Position numbers and translations under genes: made by a program. A stretch of DNA of 9,799 nt from the NCBI GenBank assembly GCA_012800135.1, contig JAAZJV010000023.1:1-9799 (forward strand), given 5' to 3'. This document shows positions 1 to 6,544 of this stretch, one piece after another (the first letter of the stretch is position 1; every line of letters starts with the position of its first letter). The notes under the pieces are model-generated. The model was not told the DNA's origin. It saw nothing but the letters and a program-made list of their open reading frames with translations, and made no database searches. The DNA comes from Clostridiaceae bacterium. Lineage in GTDB: Bacteria > Bacillota > Clostridia > Saccharofermentanales > DTU023.

Positions 1-103
1 GGGTTTTTAAAAACAGCTCGTGTCCAACCTATAGGTTACAGTTTGTTTTTTTGGGCGCAAAAAAGTCCCAAGATGCCTGGTATGACGGCGTTTTGGGACA
101 AAT
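1..103. other. Chromosomal flank downstream of the original tRNA-Ser 3' end
   Basis: This short stretch lies outside the left copy of the attachment core. Read on the minus strand it follows directly on the duplicated tRNA 3' end and contains an intrinsic-terminator-like hairpin, as expected of DNA that followed the tRNA gene before integration. I see no coding region in it. Confidence 0.6.
59..99 (-). terminator. Probable original tRNA-Ser terminator
   Basis: On the minus strand GTCCCAA (93-99) pairs with TTGGGAC (65-71) across a 21-nt loop, which could itself pair GCC with GGC, and six Ts follow (59-64). It lies just beyond the left attachment core in the direction of tRNA transcription. 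The inferred role is termination of the tRNA transcript before the element inserted. Confidence 0.5.
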
Positions 104-121
104 TGTGGCGGAGAGTGTGGG
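104..121. other. Left attachment site (18-bp att core)
   Basis: The sequence TGTGGCGGAGAGTGTGGG is identical to 9684-9701, and identity stops on both sides. It corresponds to the 3' strand of the tRNA-Ser T-stem and acceptor stem, the discriminator base, CCA and two downstream bases. Here it is orphaned, since no tRNA body follows, which is the usual mark of the distal end of an element integrated in a tRNA 3' end. Confidence 0.9.
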
Positions 122-196
122 GTCAAAACCGCCTTTTTCATGCTATGAAACGCTTATAAAGCAGCCTTTTTGACATTTGATATTCTGTAAATGCCC

Positions 197-275
197 ATGT
201 TTTTATGACCTTTGAAGTTTTTCAGTATCAATTTAGTATCACGGTATCAAGCGAATCAATAACCGTATAATTGCG
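197..275 (-). pseudogene. Remnant of the 3' end of a tyrosine integrase gene
   Basis: On the minus strand, bases 267 down to 232 translate as TVIDSLDTVILN then stop. This matches the C-terminus TVVDQLDTVMQK of the integrase at 4351-5433. The nucleotides at 240-267 match 4385-4412 at 23 of 28 positions. A second block (CTTTGAAG plus a T-run) lies at nearly the same distance downstream, near 210 and 4358. In the shifted frame the remnant continues as DTEKLQRS then stop, comparable with KETENLQSL, so the reading frame is broken. No upstream integrase domain is present, since vsr begins at once. The orientation is the same as that of the intact-length copy. It is a leftover of either a related element or a partial duplication. 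Confidence 0.6.
224..242. repeat. Candidate integrase arm sites, left end
   Basis: AGTATCA occurs twice at 11-bp spacing (224 and 235), and a variant GGTATCA starts at 244. The 19-bp block matches 9628-9646 near the other end in the same orientation with one mismatch. Repeats one helical turn apart near both ends fit arm-type sites bound by the N-terminal domain of a tyrosine integrase. The role is inferred. Confidence 0.5.
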
Positions 276-307
276 AACATCCCGAGAGACAGTAAGTGCT
301 GCCTCTA

Positions 308-763
308 TTATAGGTTGTCAGTCGAGCTTAAGTTTTCTTTCCAGTATCTAATTTGATTGATCTTATCTAGCAAGTCTGTCATGACTGTCTCAAAATCCGA
401 ATTAATCTGGCACTCCCAAAGAACAAATACATTCCACCCCATTTGTTCCAATGTTTCAATATTTGCCCTATCTCTTTCCTTGTTTGTCTCAAGCTTTCCC
501 TTCCAGAATACGAGATTTGATTTTGGCAGACGGGATTTATTGCATTCGTCATGTCCATGCCAAAAGCAACCGTTGACAAATATCGCTATCTTATACTTTT
601 TTATGGCAATGTCTGGTTTTCCAACTATTGTTTTGCAATTTTTTCTATATCTTATTCCATGATGATAAAGCCAGTGACGCACTTTAATTTCGATTTTCGT
701 ATCTTTGCTTCTTATCTTAGACATGATCTCGCTTCGTTTTTGTATTGAAAAACAATCAGCCAT
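308..763 (-). CDS. vsr: Very short patch repair (Vsr-type) mismatch endonuclease
   Basis: This 151-aa protein is close in length to E. coli Vsr (156 aa). Vsr nicks 5' of the T in T:G mismatches that arise when 5-methylcytosine deaminates, so it offsets the mutagenic cost of a C5-cytosine methyltransferase such as the one at 2691-3836. Family motifs are in order: MSKIRSKDTKIE (14-25), GKPD (48-51), FVNGCFWHGH (62-71), PKSNLVFW, NKERD and WNVFVLWEC. E25, D51 and H69 match known E. coli Vsr active-site positions, and C66 and H71 sit where structural and zinc residues are expected. T63 and H64 of E. coli are V63 and N64 here. The ATG at 763 follows GAGG with a 7-nt gap. It is transcribed away from the restriction gene, last on the left side of the cassette. 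Confidence 0.92.
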   Translation of the reverse strand: MADCFSIQKRSEIMSKIRSKDTKIEIKVRHWLYHHGIRYRKNCKTIVGKPDIAIKKYKIAIFVNGCFWHGHDECNKSRLPKSNLVFWKGKLETNKERDRANIETLEQMGWNVFVLWECQINSDFETVMTDLLDKINQIRYWKENLSSTDNL

Positions 764-1603
764 TTTCTCGCCTCGTTTGTCAGAAATGTTTTGTGCTTTT
801 TAGAAAACAATGAGAGAGTAATGAACATTCTTTATTGTGTTTCCTAAGGAGCAAACATCTGTGTTGACAAGTCTTCTCCTCTCTTCGGGGAAAGATCATA
901 TTTTCAAAAGCCTATCACGGTGCTCTTCCGTCTGCAACGTTGCCATGAAAACAACAGATGATAAGCAACGTTAGTGCTTTGCTGCTGAGCGGCGAGTTCG
1001 CAGATTTGAAGATAGGTTGTCGTCACCTAGTTTCATGCCTCCGAAGGCGATAGCCAACTGGGCGTATTATATGATCGCTCAATGCTCGTCATTGTTGGCA
1101 GTTGTGTGGGAACTTATCCCTTTCTGCTATTTTTTGATCATAAACATTCCCATAGTAATTTTGCCAGCTTCATGCTATCTTTACTCCAAGCCATTGATTT
1201 TGTCTCCTTTGTGTCCTTTTGGCAATTAACGCTCAACAGGGGATCCAATGGTTTTTTTCCATTTCCCAATTGAGCTCTCTATCGCATTTTATCTCGCATG
1301 CTGAATGCCAAAGTGAATAAACACCCTATAACCAGCTGTTGCATTTTGCCTCATTGGTGATTACTGAAATTGGGGGAGCATCATTAAGTTTGATGCCTGG
1401 TTTCGCACTTTGCGTTAATCGGGTTTTCGTCTTTGCTGAACATGTTTTTTACGATGCGCGACTAGACCTTTAATCCGAGCAGATGGACTTCAGAAACCGT
1501 GTTTTACATGTTAAGATTCATTATAAGATCGTAAATCGAATTTTCTGACAGTAAGAGCATTTATATCAACTGCTAAAAGAGATTGATTGTTTTGAGGTTC
1601 TTT
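764..1603. other. 840-bp stretch with no supported gene between vsr and the endonuclease gene
   Basis: Both strands are broken by stops, and the longest open stretches (about 60-70 codons, plus strand) lack ribosome binding sites and family signatures. The GCAACGTTGC palindrome at 934-943 resembles the half-sites of the palindrome upstream of the methyltransferase but has no spacer. An 18-codon minus-strand ORF at 1138-1194 has a good AAAGGAG site but no recognisable product. A weak plus-strand promoter for the endonuclease may be TTTACA (1503-1508) with TAAGAT (1524-1529), but the 15-nt spacing is short. The stretch may be decayed coding DNA. Confidence 0.4.
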
Positions 1604-2722
1604 ATGAAAAAACCAGGTACAAGCAAACCGTTTTTATTTGGTATGGAACAGGCGAGTCATGACTTCTCAAGTCCTGATTCTCTAGGCAAGAATATATTTA
1701 CCAATGCGTTTCCGATCGCGGTTGCTCAATATCTTTCGAACTATCGCAAGCTTTGCATTCCGGTGATAAAAGCAAAGTGTGAGCAAAATGCTATTTTTAC
1801 TGAACATGAATTAGCTTCATGGGAAAACATTATTGGAACAGATCCTGATGATGCACACTTTTTGTTTGAAGAAATTTACAGCGGATTCAGAAGATATACA
1901 GATAATGATCCTAATAAAAGCGATCTCGTTGTTGCAGATACAAAAGGAAATCACTGTCGCCCTTTTGAGGTTAAGTTGGTAGTCGTTCCGAACTCTCAAA
2001 CCGCTACGAGAAGCCATGAGGAGCAATCATGTGAAATTGTTGTGCGTCCTCCTACAGTAGAGCAGCTTGCATTTTCTTTGGCGAATTCATATGGAGCCGA
2101 AAGACGTACAGAGCTATTAGACATTATCACCGACTGCCTAGGACGACCGATGGATTATCAGTGGTCAAACGAGAGTTGGATGCAGTCACGTATAATAAAA
2201 GTATTGAAGGCTGCAAATAAAATAGTTCAAAGGGGAATAGATTTACAAACCCCTTTTGCCATAACAGCTATCTGGAGAACGGTTGGTCAAAAGCCGATTT
2301 TGGAAGAAAATGCATTTGATGTATTTGTATGGACTGACATGGCTTTCCTTCAGCTTTTTACAGATAAGATTAAAGAACGAGGAGATGGTGTTGCGCGAAA
2401 CATTACTCGCCCCGAAAGGTCTGTAGTGTGGCTCGTTTCAGCTTTATTCGATTATGCTGCACAAAGAACCTTAAATTTTTCAAAACATCATTCTCAAATT
2501 ACTTATGGCACACAAACAGATAAAGCGGGCTCTTTTGCAGGTGATGTTCCGCTAAAACACCTCAAAAGCCAAGAGTTTTACAACCCAAGAATAAAGAAAA
2601 GCGAATTAGAAAACATCGTAATGAAAGAGGCATTTGATCATTTGATGCCAGAGCGAAGGCTAGATAGCACTCTTCTGATTCAGCATATTGTTAATCTGAT
2701 ATCCAAAGGCGAGAGCGAATGA
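1604..2722 (+). CDS. Type II restriction endonuclease, HindVP/HgiDI-like
   Basis: This 372-aa protein has a PD-(D/E)XK-type nuclease core: D107 in SDLVVAD, then E122 and K124 in FEVK, followed by VVVPNSQTATR and EIVVRPPTVEQLAF. I associate this arrangement with the HindVP/HgiDI family of enzymes that cut GRCGYC, but the recognition sequence is recall and inference, not seen. It should cut unmodified invading DNA, with the host protected by the adjacent C5-cytosine methyltransferase. I chose the ATG at 1604 because GAGG lies 6 nt upstream (1594-1597); an in-frame TTG at 1583 would add 7 residues but has no site of its own. Its last 32 bp overlap the end of the convergent methyltransferase gene, a common tail-to-tail restriction-modification arrangement. 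Confidence 0.8.
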   Translation: MKKPGTSKPFLFGMEQASHDFSSPDSLGKNIFTNAFPIAVAQYLSNYRKLCIPVIKAKCEQNAIFTEHELASWENIIGTDPDDAHFLFEEIYSGFRRYTDNDPNKSDLVVADTKGNHCRPFEVKLVVVPNSQTATRSHEEQSCEIVVRPPTVEQLAFSLANSYGAERRTELLDIITDCLGRPMDYQWSNESWMQSRIIKVLKAANKIVQRGIDLQTPFAITAIWRTVGQKPILEENAFDVFVWTDMAFLQLFTDKIKERGDGVARNITRPERSVVWLVSALFDYAAQRTLNFSKHHSQITYGTQTDKAGSFAGDVPLKHLKSQEFYNPRIKKSELENIVMKEAFDHLMPERRLDSTLLIQHIVNLISKGESE

Positions 2723-3836
2723 TTGCTTTAGCAACGTAATTGGCCATATTTACCGGTACGGCATTCCCAATCATTTGTTCAACTGTTGTTTTAGAACCTT
2801 CAAAAACAAAATTCTTTGGAAATGTTTGAATTTCTGCGCGTTCATGGGTAGTAAGCGGTCGAGCCTCCTCAATAGGACCCGCATCACCACGGTGACCCGG
2901 ATAGCCTTCAGGTATAGGGCGGTTGACACCACGTATTGTAGGCGAAGGTTCATCAATTGAAAAAATAGCTCTTCTAGCATAACTGCGAGGGTGCCTGTAA
3001 TAATACTGAGTACCAAGAGTTTCCCCAAAGTAATCTCTGATTGTTGTTTCAGTGGATGATTGGTTGTTTTTTAGAGCAAGCAATAATTCTTTAGTTTTTT
3101 CTGCAGAGAACCCTCCAAAGGTAAATAAGCGTTTTCTACGTTGTGGAACACCACAGTAAGAAGCGTTTAGAACTATTTGCTCAACAAAATAACCAGCATC
3201 TGAAAAAATCTTCTTTGCTTGCATAAAAGCATTCGATTTTTCTGCTCGATCCACATTTTCCATTACAAAAAAAGGCGGTTTAAAGTGAGCAACGATTAAA
3301 GCAAATTTTTCAGTAAGGTCAGCCCTATCGCCCTCTTTTCTTTTTCCGGCTGATGAGAAGTCTTGACAAGGAGGACCGCCAATTATTGCAGGGCATTCGT
3401 CAACAAAAAACGGTGAGAGCCTTTTAATTGCGCCTTCGAGATCATCTAAATCTAAATTGTAAGCACTGTGCCCGAAATTATTGTTGTATGTGATTACAGC
3501 ATCTTCCCAATTGTCAAATCCAGCAATTACTTCAAAGCCAGCGTTAGAAAAGCCTAGCGACATACCGCCACAGCCGGAAAACAAATCGATTATTCGTGGT
3601 AGTTTTCTGTTAGACGATTTAGTGAGGGGGGCATTGATTTTTGTTTTATCAACACTTAAAAACTGATTAATGGTATCTGCAGACCAAACAGCACCTCCAT
3701 TGATGTCGTTGCTCGTAGGTGGGGGAATAGTTCCTCGAGCCTTCATTGATCTGATAGTTGATGTTTTTACTCCCAAACGTCTTGCAAGTCGCTTGACATC
3801 GTAGAGACCAGTGGCGGTGTCTGGACCAGTTTCCAT
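2691..3836 (-). CDS. DNA (cytosine-5) methyltransferase with N-terminal HTH
   Basis: This 381-aa protein transfers methyl from S-adenosylmethionine to C5 of cytosine. The motifs are complete: motif I DLFSGCGGMSLGF (84-96), motif IV GGPPCQDFS with nucleophile C157, MENV (192-195), QRRKR (232-236), a target-recognition region around 240-298, PSPTIRG (298-303) and GNAVPV (357-362). The RHPRSYARRAIFSIDEPSPT block resembles, from memory, methyltransferases of GRCGYC systems. Residues 11-62 form an extra MerR/AlpA-like helix-turn-helix (DVKRLARRLGVKTSTIRSMK) before the catalytic domain. Such N-terminal HTHs repress their own promoter in some C5 methyltransferases (M.SsoII, M.EcoRII), and a perfect palindrome covers the likely -35 here. 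AAGGAGG lies 8 nt before the ATG. It converges on and overlaps the endonuclease gene. Confidence 0.93.
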   Translation of the reverse strand: METGPDTATGLYDVKRLARRLGVKTSTIRSMKARGTIPPPTSNDINGGAVWSADTINQFLSVDKTKINAPLTKSSNRKLPRIIDLFSGCGGMSLGFSNAGFEVIAGFDNWEDAVITYNNNFGHSAYNLDLDDLEGAIKRLSPFFVDECPAIIGGPPCQDFSSAGKRKEGDRADLTEKFALIVAHFKPPFFVMENVDRAEKSNAFMQAKKIFSDAGYFVEQIVLNASYCGVPQRRKRLFTFGGFSAEKTKELLLALKNNQSSTETTIRDYFGETLGTQYYYRHPRSYARRAIFSIDEPSPTIRGVNRPIPEGYPGHRGDAGPIEEARPLTTHERAEIQTFPKNFVFEGSKTTVEQMIGNAVPVNMANYVAKAIIRSRLWISD

Positions 3837-3865
3837 GTTTGAATGCCTCCTTAAACCTTTAGGTC

Positions 3866-3894
3866 ATCTTACCATGAGCCACTATGCTTTGCAA
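3866..3894 (-). promoter_or_regulatory. Candidate methyltransferase promoter
   Basis: On the minus strand TTGCAA (3889-3894) and TAAGAT (3866-3871) are 17 nt apart, each matching consensus at 4 of 6 positions, about 30 nt before the methyltransferase start. The -35 box lies inside the downstream half of the palindrome at 3888-3909. Confidence 0.45.
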
Positions 3895-3909
3895 CGCCTC
3901 CGTTGCAAA
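3888..3909. promoter_or_regulatory. Perfect inverted repeat upstream of the methyltransferase (candidate operator)
   Basis: TTTGCAACG and CGTTGCAAA are perfect 9-bp inverted arms separated by CCTC. The site overlaps the candidate -35 of the methyltransferase gene, whose product begins with an HTH domain. The inferred role is an autoregulatory operator. A hairpin without a role is the alternative; it is followed by a short run of Ts only when read away from it, upstream of the gene, so a terminator is unlikely. Confidence 0.55.
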
Positions 3910-4350
3910 AAATGGCATCACATAACAAAGAAGATTCGATTAATGTCTATGTTGTCTTGAACTTCTTTTATATATTATTAACGTAGAATTATGAGGTTTT
4001 GGTCAATTCTTTATTTCGCCTCTACTCTATTTAGACACAAAAACCAGATGCGCACAGTCGATAATCAAACCACGCATAACTGCTATTTTACGAAGTACGC
4101 AACCCCTTTTATGCAGAGATCGGGGCATTTGAAGCCTTAAAGACATCAAAACAACCCCTGCAACAGTCCGCCATATGCGGACAGTGCCGATTTATACAGT
4201 TATACACTGTTAGGAGGTGATGAAAAGAAAGATAAAAAGTACGAATTACAAGCTGTAGTCACAAAAAAGCATTCATGTAGGCATAAATAAATTTAGATAT
4301 CGTGCAGATAATACGACGAAATCGGACAGCAGTAATGTGCTTCGCTTGCT
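3910..4350. other. Gene-free junction between restriction cassette and integrase
   Basis: No ORF is supported here. Two things stand out: a perfect hairpin GTCCGC-CATAT-GCGGAC at 4166-4182, and an isolated strong ribosome-binding-like sequence TAGGAGGTGATG at 4211-4222 followed by only 12 codons. Several frames around 4080-4290 stay open for 45-60 codons without a plausible start, which may mean a decayed gene. No copy of the att core or the AGTATCA repeats is present, although the attachment site of such an integrase would normally be expected here. Confidence 0.4.
4166..4182. repeat. Perfect 6-bp inverted repeat
   Basis: GTCCGC and GCGGAC flank CATAT. It lies about 170 bp beyond the integrase 3' end. 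No T-run follows on the minus strand, so it is not a convincing terminator. Its role is unknown. Confidence 0.5.
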
Positions 4351-5433
4351 CTATAGGCTTTGAAGATTTTCTGTTTCTTTTTGCATTACGGTATCAAGTT
4401 GATCAACAACCGTCTTTTCATCGTCTGGGAAGAAGTGAGAATAAGTATCAAGAGTCGTTGATACTTCTGCATGCCCAAGTCGTTTGCTTATAAGAACGAT
4501 ATTTACCCCTAGGGAGATTAGCAGCGACGCGTGGGAGTGACGCAATCCGTGTACGTGAATGCGTTTCACGCCAGCTTCTTTGCACCCTTTACTGATACCT
4601 AGTTCGATAAAACGCTTTTCCCATGGAAAAATATAATCCTCCGTTGCTGGATCATAGATGCATCGGCGGTACTCTTTCAGCTGATCGATACAAACCTCCG
4701 GCAAGCGGATGATACGAGATTCGCCCGTCTTTGTCGGCGTGATAACGGCCTTTCCACGCAATCGCTGATAAAATTCGCGTATATCAACGGTAGGCCCGGC
4801 AAAATTGATTCTAGACCATTTGAGGGCTAGTAGCTCACCTTTACGCATGCCTGACTAATAAAGCATATTTACGGCCGTTCTTGCCTTTATATCGTCAATA
4901 CAATCAATCACTTTTGAATATTCGTCGAGTGTCCAAAAACGTATGGGCTGTTTTTGCTCGTCTGCTTTTGCTGGTTGACCTGCAAGACGACAAGGATTAT
5001 GTTTGAGATTGTAGAAGCGTACAGCATGATTGAAGATAGCTGATAGCTCATGATGAAGATTCTTGATCGATACCGCAGAAAGATCATTATCGATTAGTCC
5101 ATTTTGCCATTGTCTAATTGTAAGCGCATCAATCTCATTCAGTCTGAGATCGCAAAAGAAGGGCATTATATGATTCTTAACCCGGTACGTTTTAGTCTGA
5201 AGCGTATGCGCTCGGAGGCGGGGCCTAACGTCCTGCAAATAGAGATCGTAGAAGGCAGAAAATGGCATATCCGGCTGATAGCTGACATTCTGCAAAAATT
5301 CACGTTCCCCTGCTTCAGCTTCTCGTTTCAATGCAAAGCCGCGCTTGCACTTTTGCCGATGCTTTCCTTCGTAATCCGTGTAATAAAACTTGCAGTACCA
5401 TGTACCGCGTTTGTCATCCTTGTACGCTGGCAT
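4351..5433 (-). pseudogene. int: Tyrosine integrase interrupted by an in-frame amber codon
   Basis: Read through a single TAG (4855-4857), this is one 360-residue frame with the order of Tn916/phage-type integrases: an AP2-like arm-binding domain (about 1-50), a SAM-like core-binding domain (about 57-155) and a catalytic domain (about 166-350). All catalytic residues are present: R197 (SGMRKGEL), K235 (TPTKTGES), H295 and R298 (HGLRHSHAS), H321 (RLGHAEVS) and Y331 (TLDTYSHFF). The TAG replaces residue 193, just before SGMR, where relatives usually have an aromatic residue, so TAC or TAT to TAG is the simplest lesion. No frameshift is involved. An ATG at 4848 could start a catalytic-domain-only fragment but lacks a good ribosome binding site. 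The ATG at 5433 lies 2 nt after the repressor stop with no Shine-Dalgarno of its own, suggesting translational coupling. It should integrate and excise the element at the tRNA-Ser. Confidence 0.9.
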
Positions 5434-5435
5434 GG

Positions 5436-5936
5436 TTAGTCACTATCTGTGGTAGAGGTTGAATTCTTTTTTACAAAATCAGGATATCTTGAAACAAGAG
5501 ACTTTATTAAGAAGGCAATGTATTCACTGATAAGATCAAGCATTTGCGTCATATCATCCGGAAGGAGCATGAATCGCTCATCTTCCGACAAAACAATGTA
5601 AAAATCACGCCCATCAATTTCAAGTTGATATTCGCGTTCAGTATTTGCGTTGGACATTGCAATGTGAAAGCTAAGCTGTTGAGCTGCTGTAGCTTCATTT
5701 AGGAATAAAGCATCTCTAAAATCACTTGAAAGGGCCTGATGATATTCTTCACGCTCAAATAAATCAAATATATTTACATTAAATATTTGACTCAATTCAA
5801 CCATCGTTTCAAAACCGGGTTCACGCCTTCCATTTTCATAATTGGAGTATGCTTGCCTAGTAATACCGAGCCTGTCAGCTACTTCTTGCTGTGTTAGACG
5901 CATGCTGTTTCTTAGTTCTTTTAGGTTAAGCTTCAT
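5436..5936 (-). CDS. XRE-family repressor (element master regulator)
   Basis: This 166-aa protein has a classical lambda-repressor-like HTH at residues 4-60 (MRLTQQEVADRLGITRQAYS, then NYENGRREP). The C-terminal half shows no LexA-type Ser-Lys peptidase motif, so SOS self-cleavage is not expected; in phage satellites such repressors are often relieved by a helper-phage protein. That comparison is inference. It is divergent from the plus-strand regulator at 6057 and shares its -35 region, the layout of a lysogeny switch. AAGGAAAG precedes the ATG at 5936 with a 7-nt gap. The integrase follows 2 nt downstream, so both are probably cotranscribed. Confidence 0.88.
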   Translation of the reverse strand: MKLNLKELRNSMRLTQQEVADRLGITRQAYSNYENGRREPGFETMVELSQIFNVNIFDLFEREEYHQALSSDFRDALFLNEATAAQQLSFHIAMSNANTEREYQLEIDGRDFYIVLSEDERFMLLPDDMTQMLDLISEYIAFLIKSLVSRYPDFVKKNSTSTTDSD

Positions 5937-5971
5937 ATCGTTGCTTTCCTTAGCTTTTATTTATCATTTAG

Positions 5972-6000
5972 ATAATAACATCGACACGGAGTGTTGACAA
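5972..6000 (-). promoter_or_regulatory. Promoter of repressor-integrase operon
   Basis: On the minus strand TTGTCA (5995-6000) and TATTAT (5972-5977) are separated by exactly 17 nt. The -35 box overlaps that of the opposite promoter by five bases. Transcription would start about 30 nt before the repressor ATG. Confidence 0.65.
5981..5997. promoter_or_regulatory. Candidate operator dyad in the divergent switch
   Basis: TCGACAC and GTGTTGA form an inverted repeat with one mismatch around GGA. It lies in the spacer of the leftward promoter and touches both -35 boxes, so a bound repressor would affect both directions. Related short elements nearby are GTTGCAT at 6013-6019 and 6034-6040 (21 bp apart) and ATCGTTGC at 5937-5944 and 6031-6038. 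Confidence 0.4.
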
Positions 6001-6022
6001 GTGAAACATTTTGTTGCATAAT
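5994..6022 (+). promoter_or_regulatory. Rightward promoter of the cro-xis-rep operon
   Basis: TTGACA (5994-5999), a 17-nt spacer and CATAAT (6017-6022) make a near-consensus sigma-A-type promoter. The start site would be near 6029, before the ribosome binding site at 6042-6050. It overlaps the leftward promoter back to back. Confidence 0.8.
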
Positions 6023-6056
6023 ATATTCAGATCGTTGCATCAAAGGAGGTACTACA

Positions 6057-6272
6057 ATGTATGACGTATTAAAAATCAAGCAGATCATGCTGACTGAAGA
6101 CATCAATCAGAAAGAGCTTGCGAGCAAAGCTGGTATTACCGCTGGTACAGTCTCTAGGTTAATGCTAACAGGCAGAGCAAAACATACAACGATCATTAAG
6201 ATAGCCCAAGCCTTAAGCGTTGCCCCCAAGAGCTTATTAAGGAGGTCTAACGATGCCGCTAATTGGAGTTAA
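6057..6272 (+). CDS. Small XRE/Cro-like HTH regulator
   Basis: This 71-aa protein is almost entirely one HTH_3-type domain (DINQKELASKAGITAGTVSR, then KHTTIIKIAQALSV). It is the first gene of the rightward operon, opposite the repressor, where Cro-like proteins sit in phages. AAAGGAGGT (6042-6050) lies 6 nt before the ATG at 6057. An upstream in-frame start at 5991 would read through the promoter and is rejected. Its end overlaps the next gene by 20 bp, indicating coupled translation. The inferred role is to counter the repressor and tune early transcription. Confidence 0.85.
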   Translation: MYDVLKIKQIMLTEDINQKELASKAGITAGTVSRLMLTGRAKHTTIIKIAQALSVAPKSLLRRSNDAANWS

Positions 6273-6450
6273 AGAAGTCATGCGGATAACCGGTACGCCC
6301 CAATCAAGCGCATACGAGATCATCCGCATGCTCAACAAAGAACTAAGGGCGAAAGGATTCTTGACTCGTTCAGGGAGAGTTGAAAAAAGATATTTACTAG
6401 AGCGTTTCAGGATCGTTGACGTGCCTGAGGTGCCTAATGAAGTATCTTAG
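6253..6450 (+). CDS. Excisionase/AlpA-like HTH protein
   Basis: This 65-aa basic protein shows the pattern of small Bacillota mobile-element regulators and excisionases: IGVKEVMRITGTPQSSAYEI, then IRMLNKELRAKGFLTRSGRV and YLLERF. The first half looks like an HTH that recognises DNA, and the GFLTRSGRV stretch looks like a beta-hairpin wing. AAGGAGG stands 7 nt before the ATG, inside the end of the preceding gene. Its position between the switch and the replication gene fits xis or alpA in phage satellites. It could equally be a transcriptional activator; sequence alone does not decide. Confidence 0.7.
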   Translation: MPLIGVKEVMRITGTPQSSAYEIIRMLNKELRAKGFLTRSGRVEKRYLLERFRIVDVPEVPNEVS

Positions 6451-6526
6451 GTTAATCGCTGGAAATGTAAAGCCTATTCCCGCAAGTTGCGGCGAGCAGT
6501 GGTGTTTATGCCTTGTTTTGGGCTAG
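6437..6526 (+). CDS. Possible 29-aa small protein
   Basis: The ATG at 6437 follows GAGGTG (6427-6432) closely and overlaps the end of the excisionase-like gene by 14 bp. The peptide begins MKYLRLIAGNVKPIPA and ends in a cysteine-rich tail (CGEQWCLCLVLG). The gap to the replication gene is just filled by it. I recognise no family. The ribosome binding site and tight coupling favour translation, but length gives little statistical support. The CCGCAA-G-TTGCGG inverted repeat at 6480-6492 lies inside it. Confidence 0.35.
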   Translation: MKYLRLIAGNVKPIPASCGEQWCLCLVLG

Positions 6527-6544
6527 AAATTTGGAGGCGGCGCA

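Larger units (their letters stand above)
122..307. other. Left end of element without intact gene
   Basis: This stretch lies between the left att core and vsr. It contains the paired AGTATCA repeats at 224-242 and a decayed integrase 3' end at about 197-275. Nothing else recognisable is seen in 122-196. Confidence 0.5.

Noticed and set aside
861..892. TTGACA at 864-869 within a 12-mer also found at 5991-6002
   Set aside because: No -10 box at usable distance and no gene downstream; a 12-mer repeat is expected by chance in a window of this size.
1138..1194. 18-codon minus-strand ORF with a good AAAGGAG site
   Set aside because: Too short, no overlap with a neighbour, no family; mentioned only as part of the gene-free stretch.
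1017..1273. Two overlapping plus-strand open frames of 63-70 codons, hydrophobic in places
   Set aside because: No ribosome binding site, no domain, and overlapping frames of similar length suggest chance.
72..1400. Shared 10-mer GATGCCTGGT at 72-81 and 1391-1400
   Set aside because: Single short match with different surroundings; chance level.
1583..1603. TTG start giving 7 extra residues to the restriction endonuclease
   Set aside because: No ribosome binding site upstream; the ATG at 1604 has GAGG at a suitable distance.
5991..6056. Upstream start for the Cro-like gene
   Set aside because: It would begin inside the promoter, before the likely transcription start; the ATG at 6057 has AAAGGAGGT.
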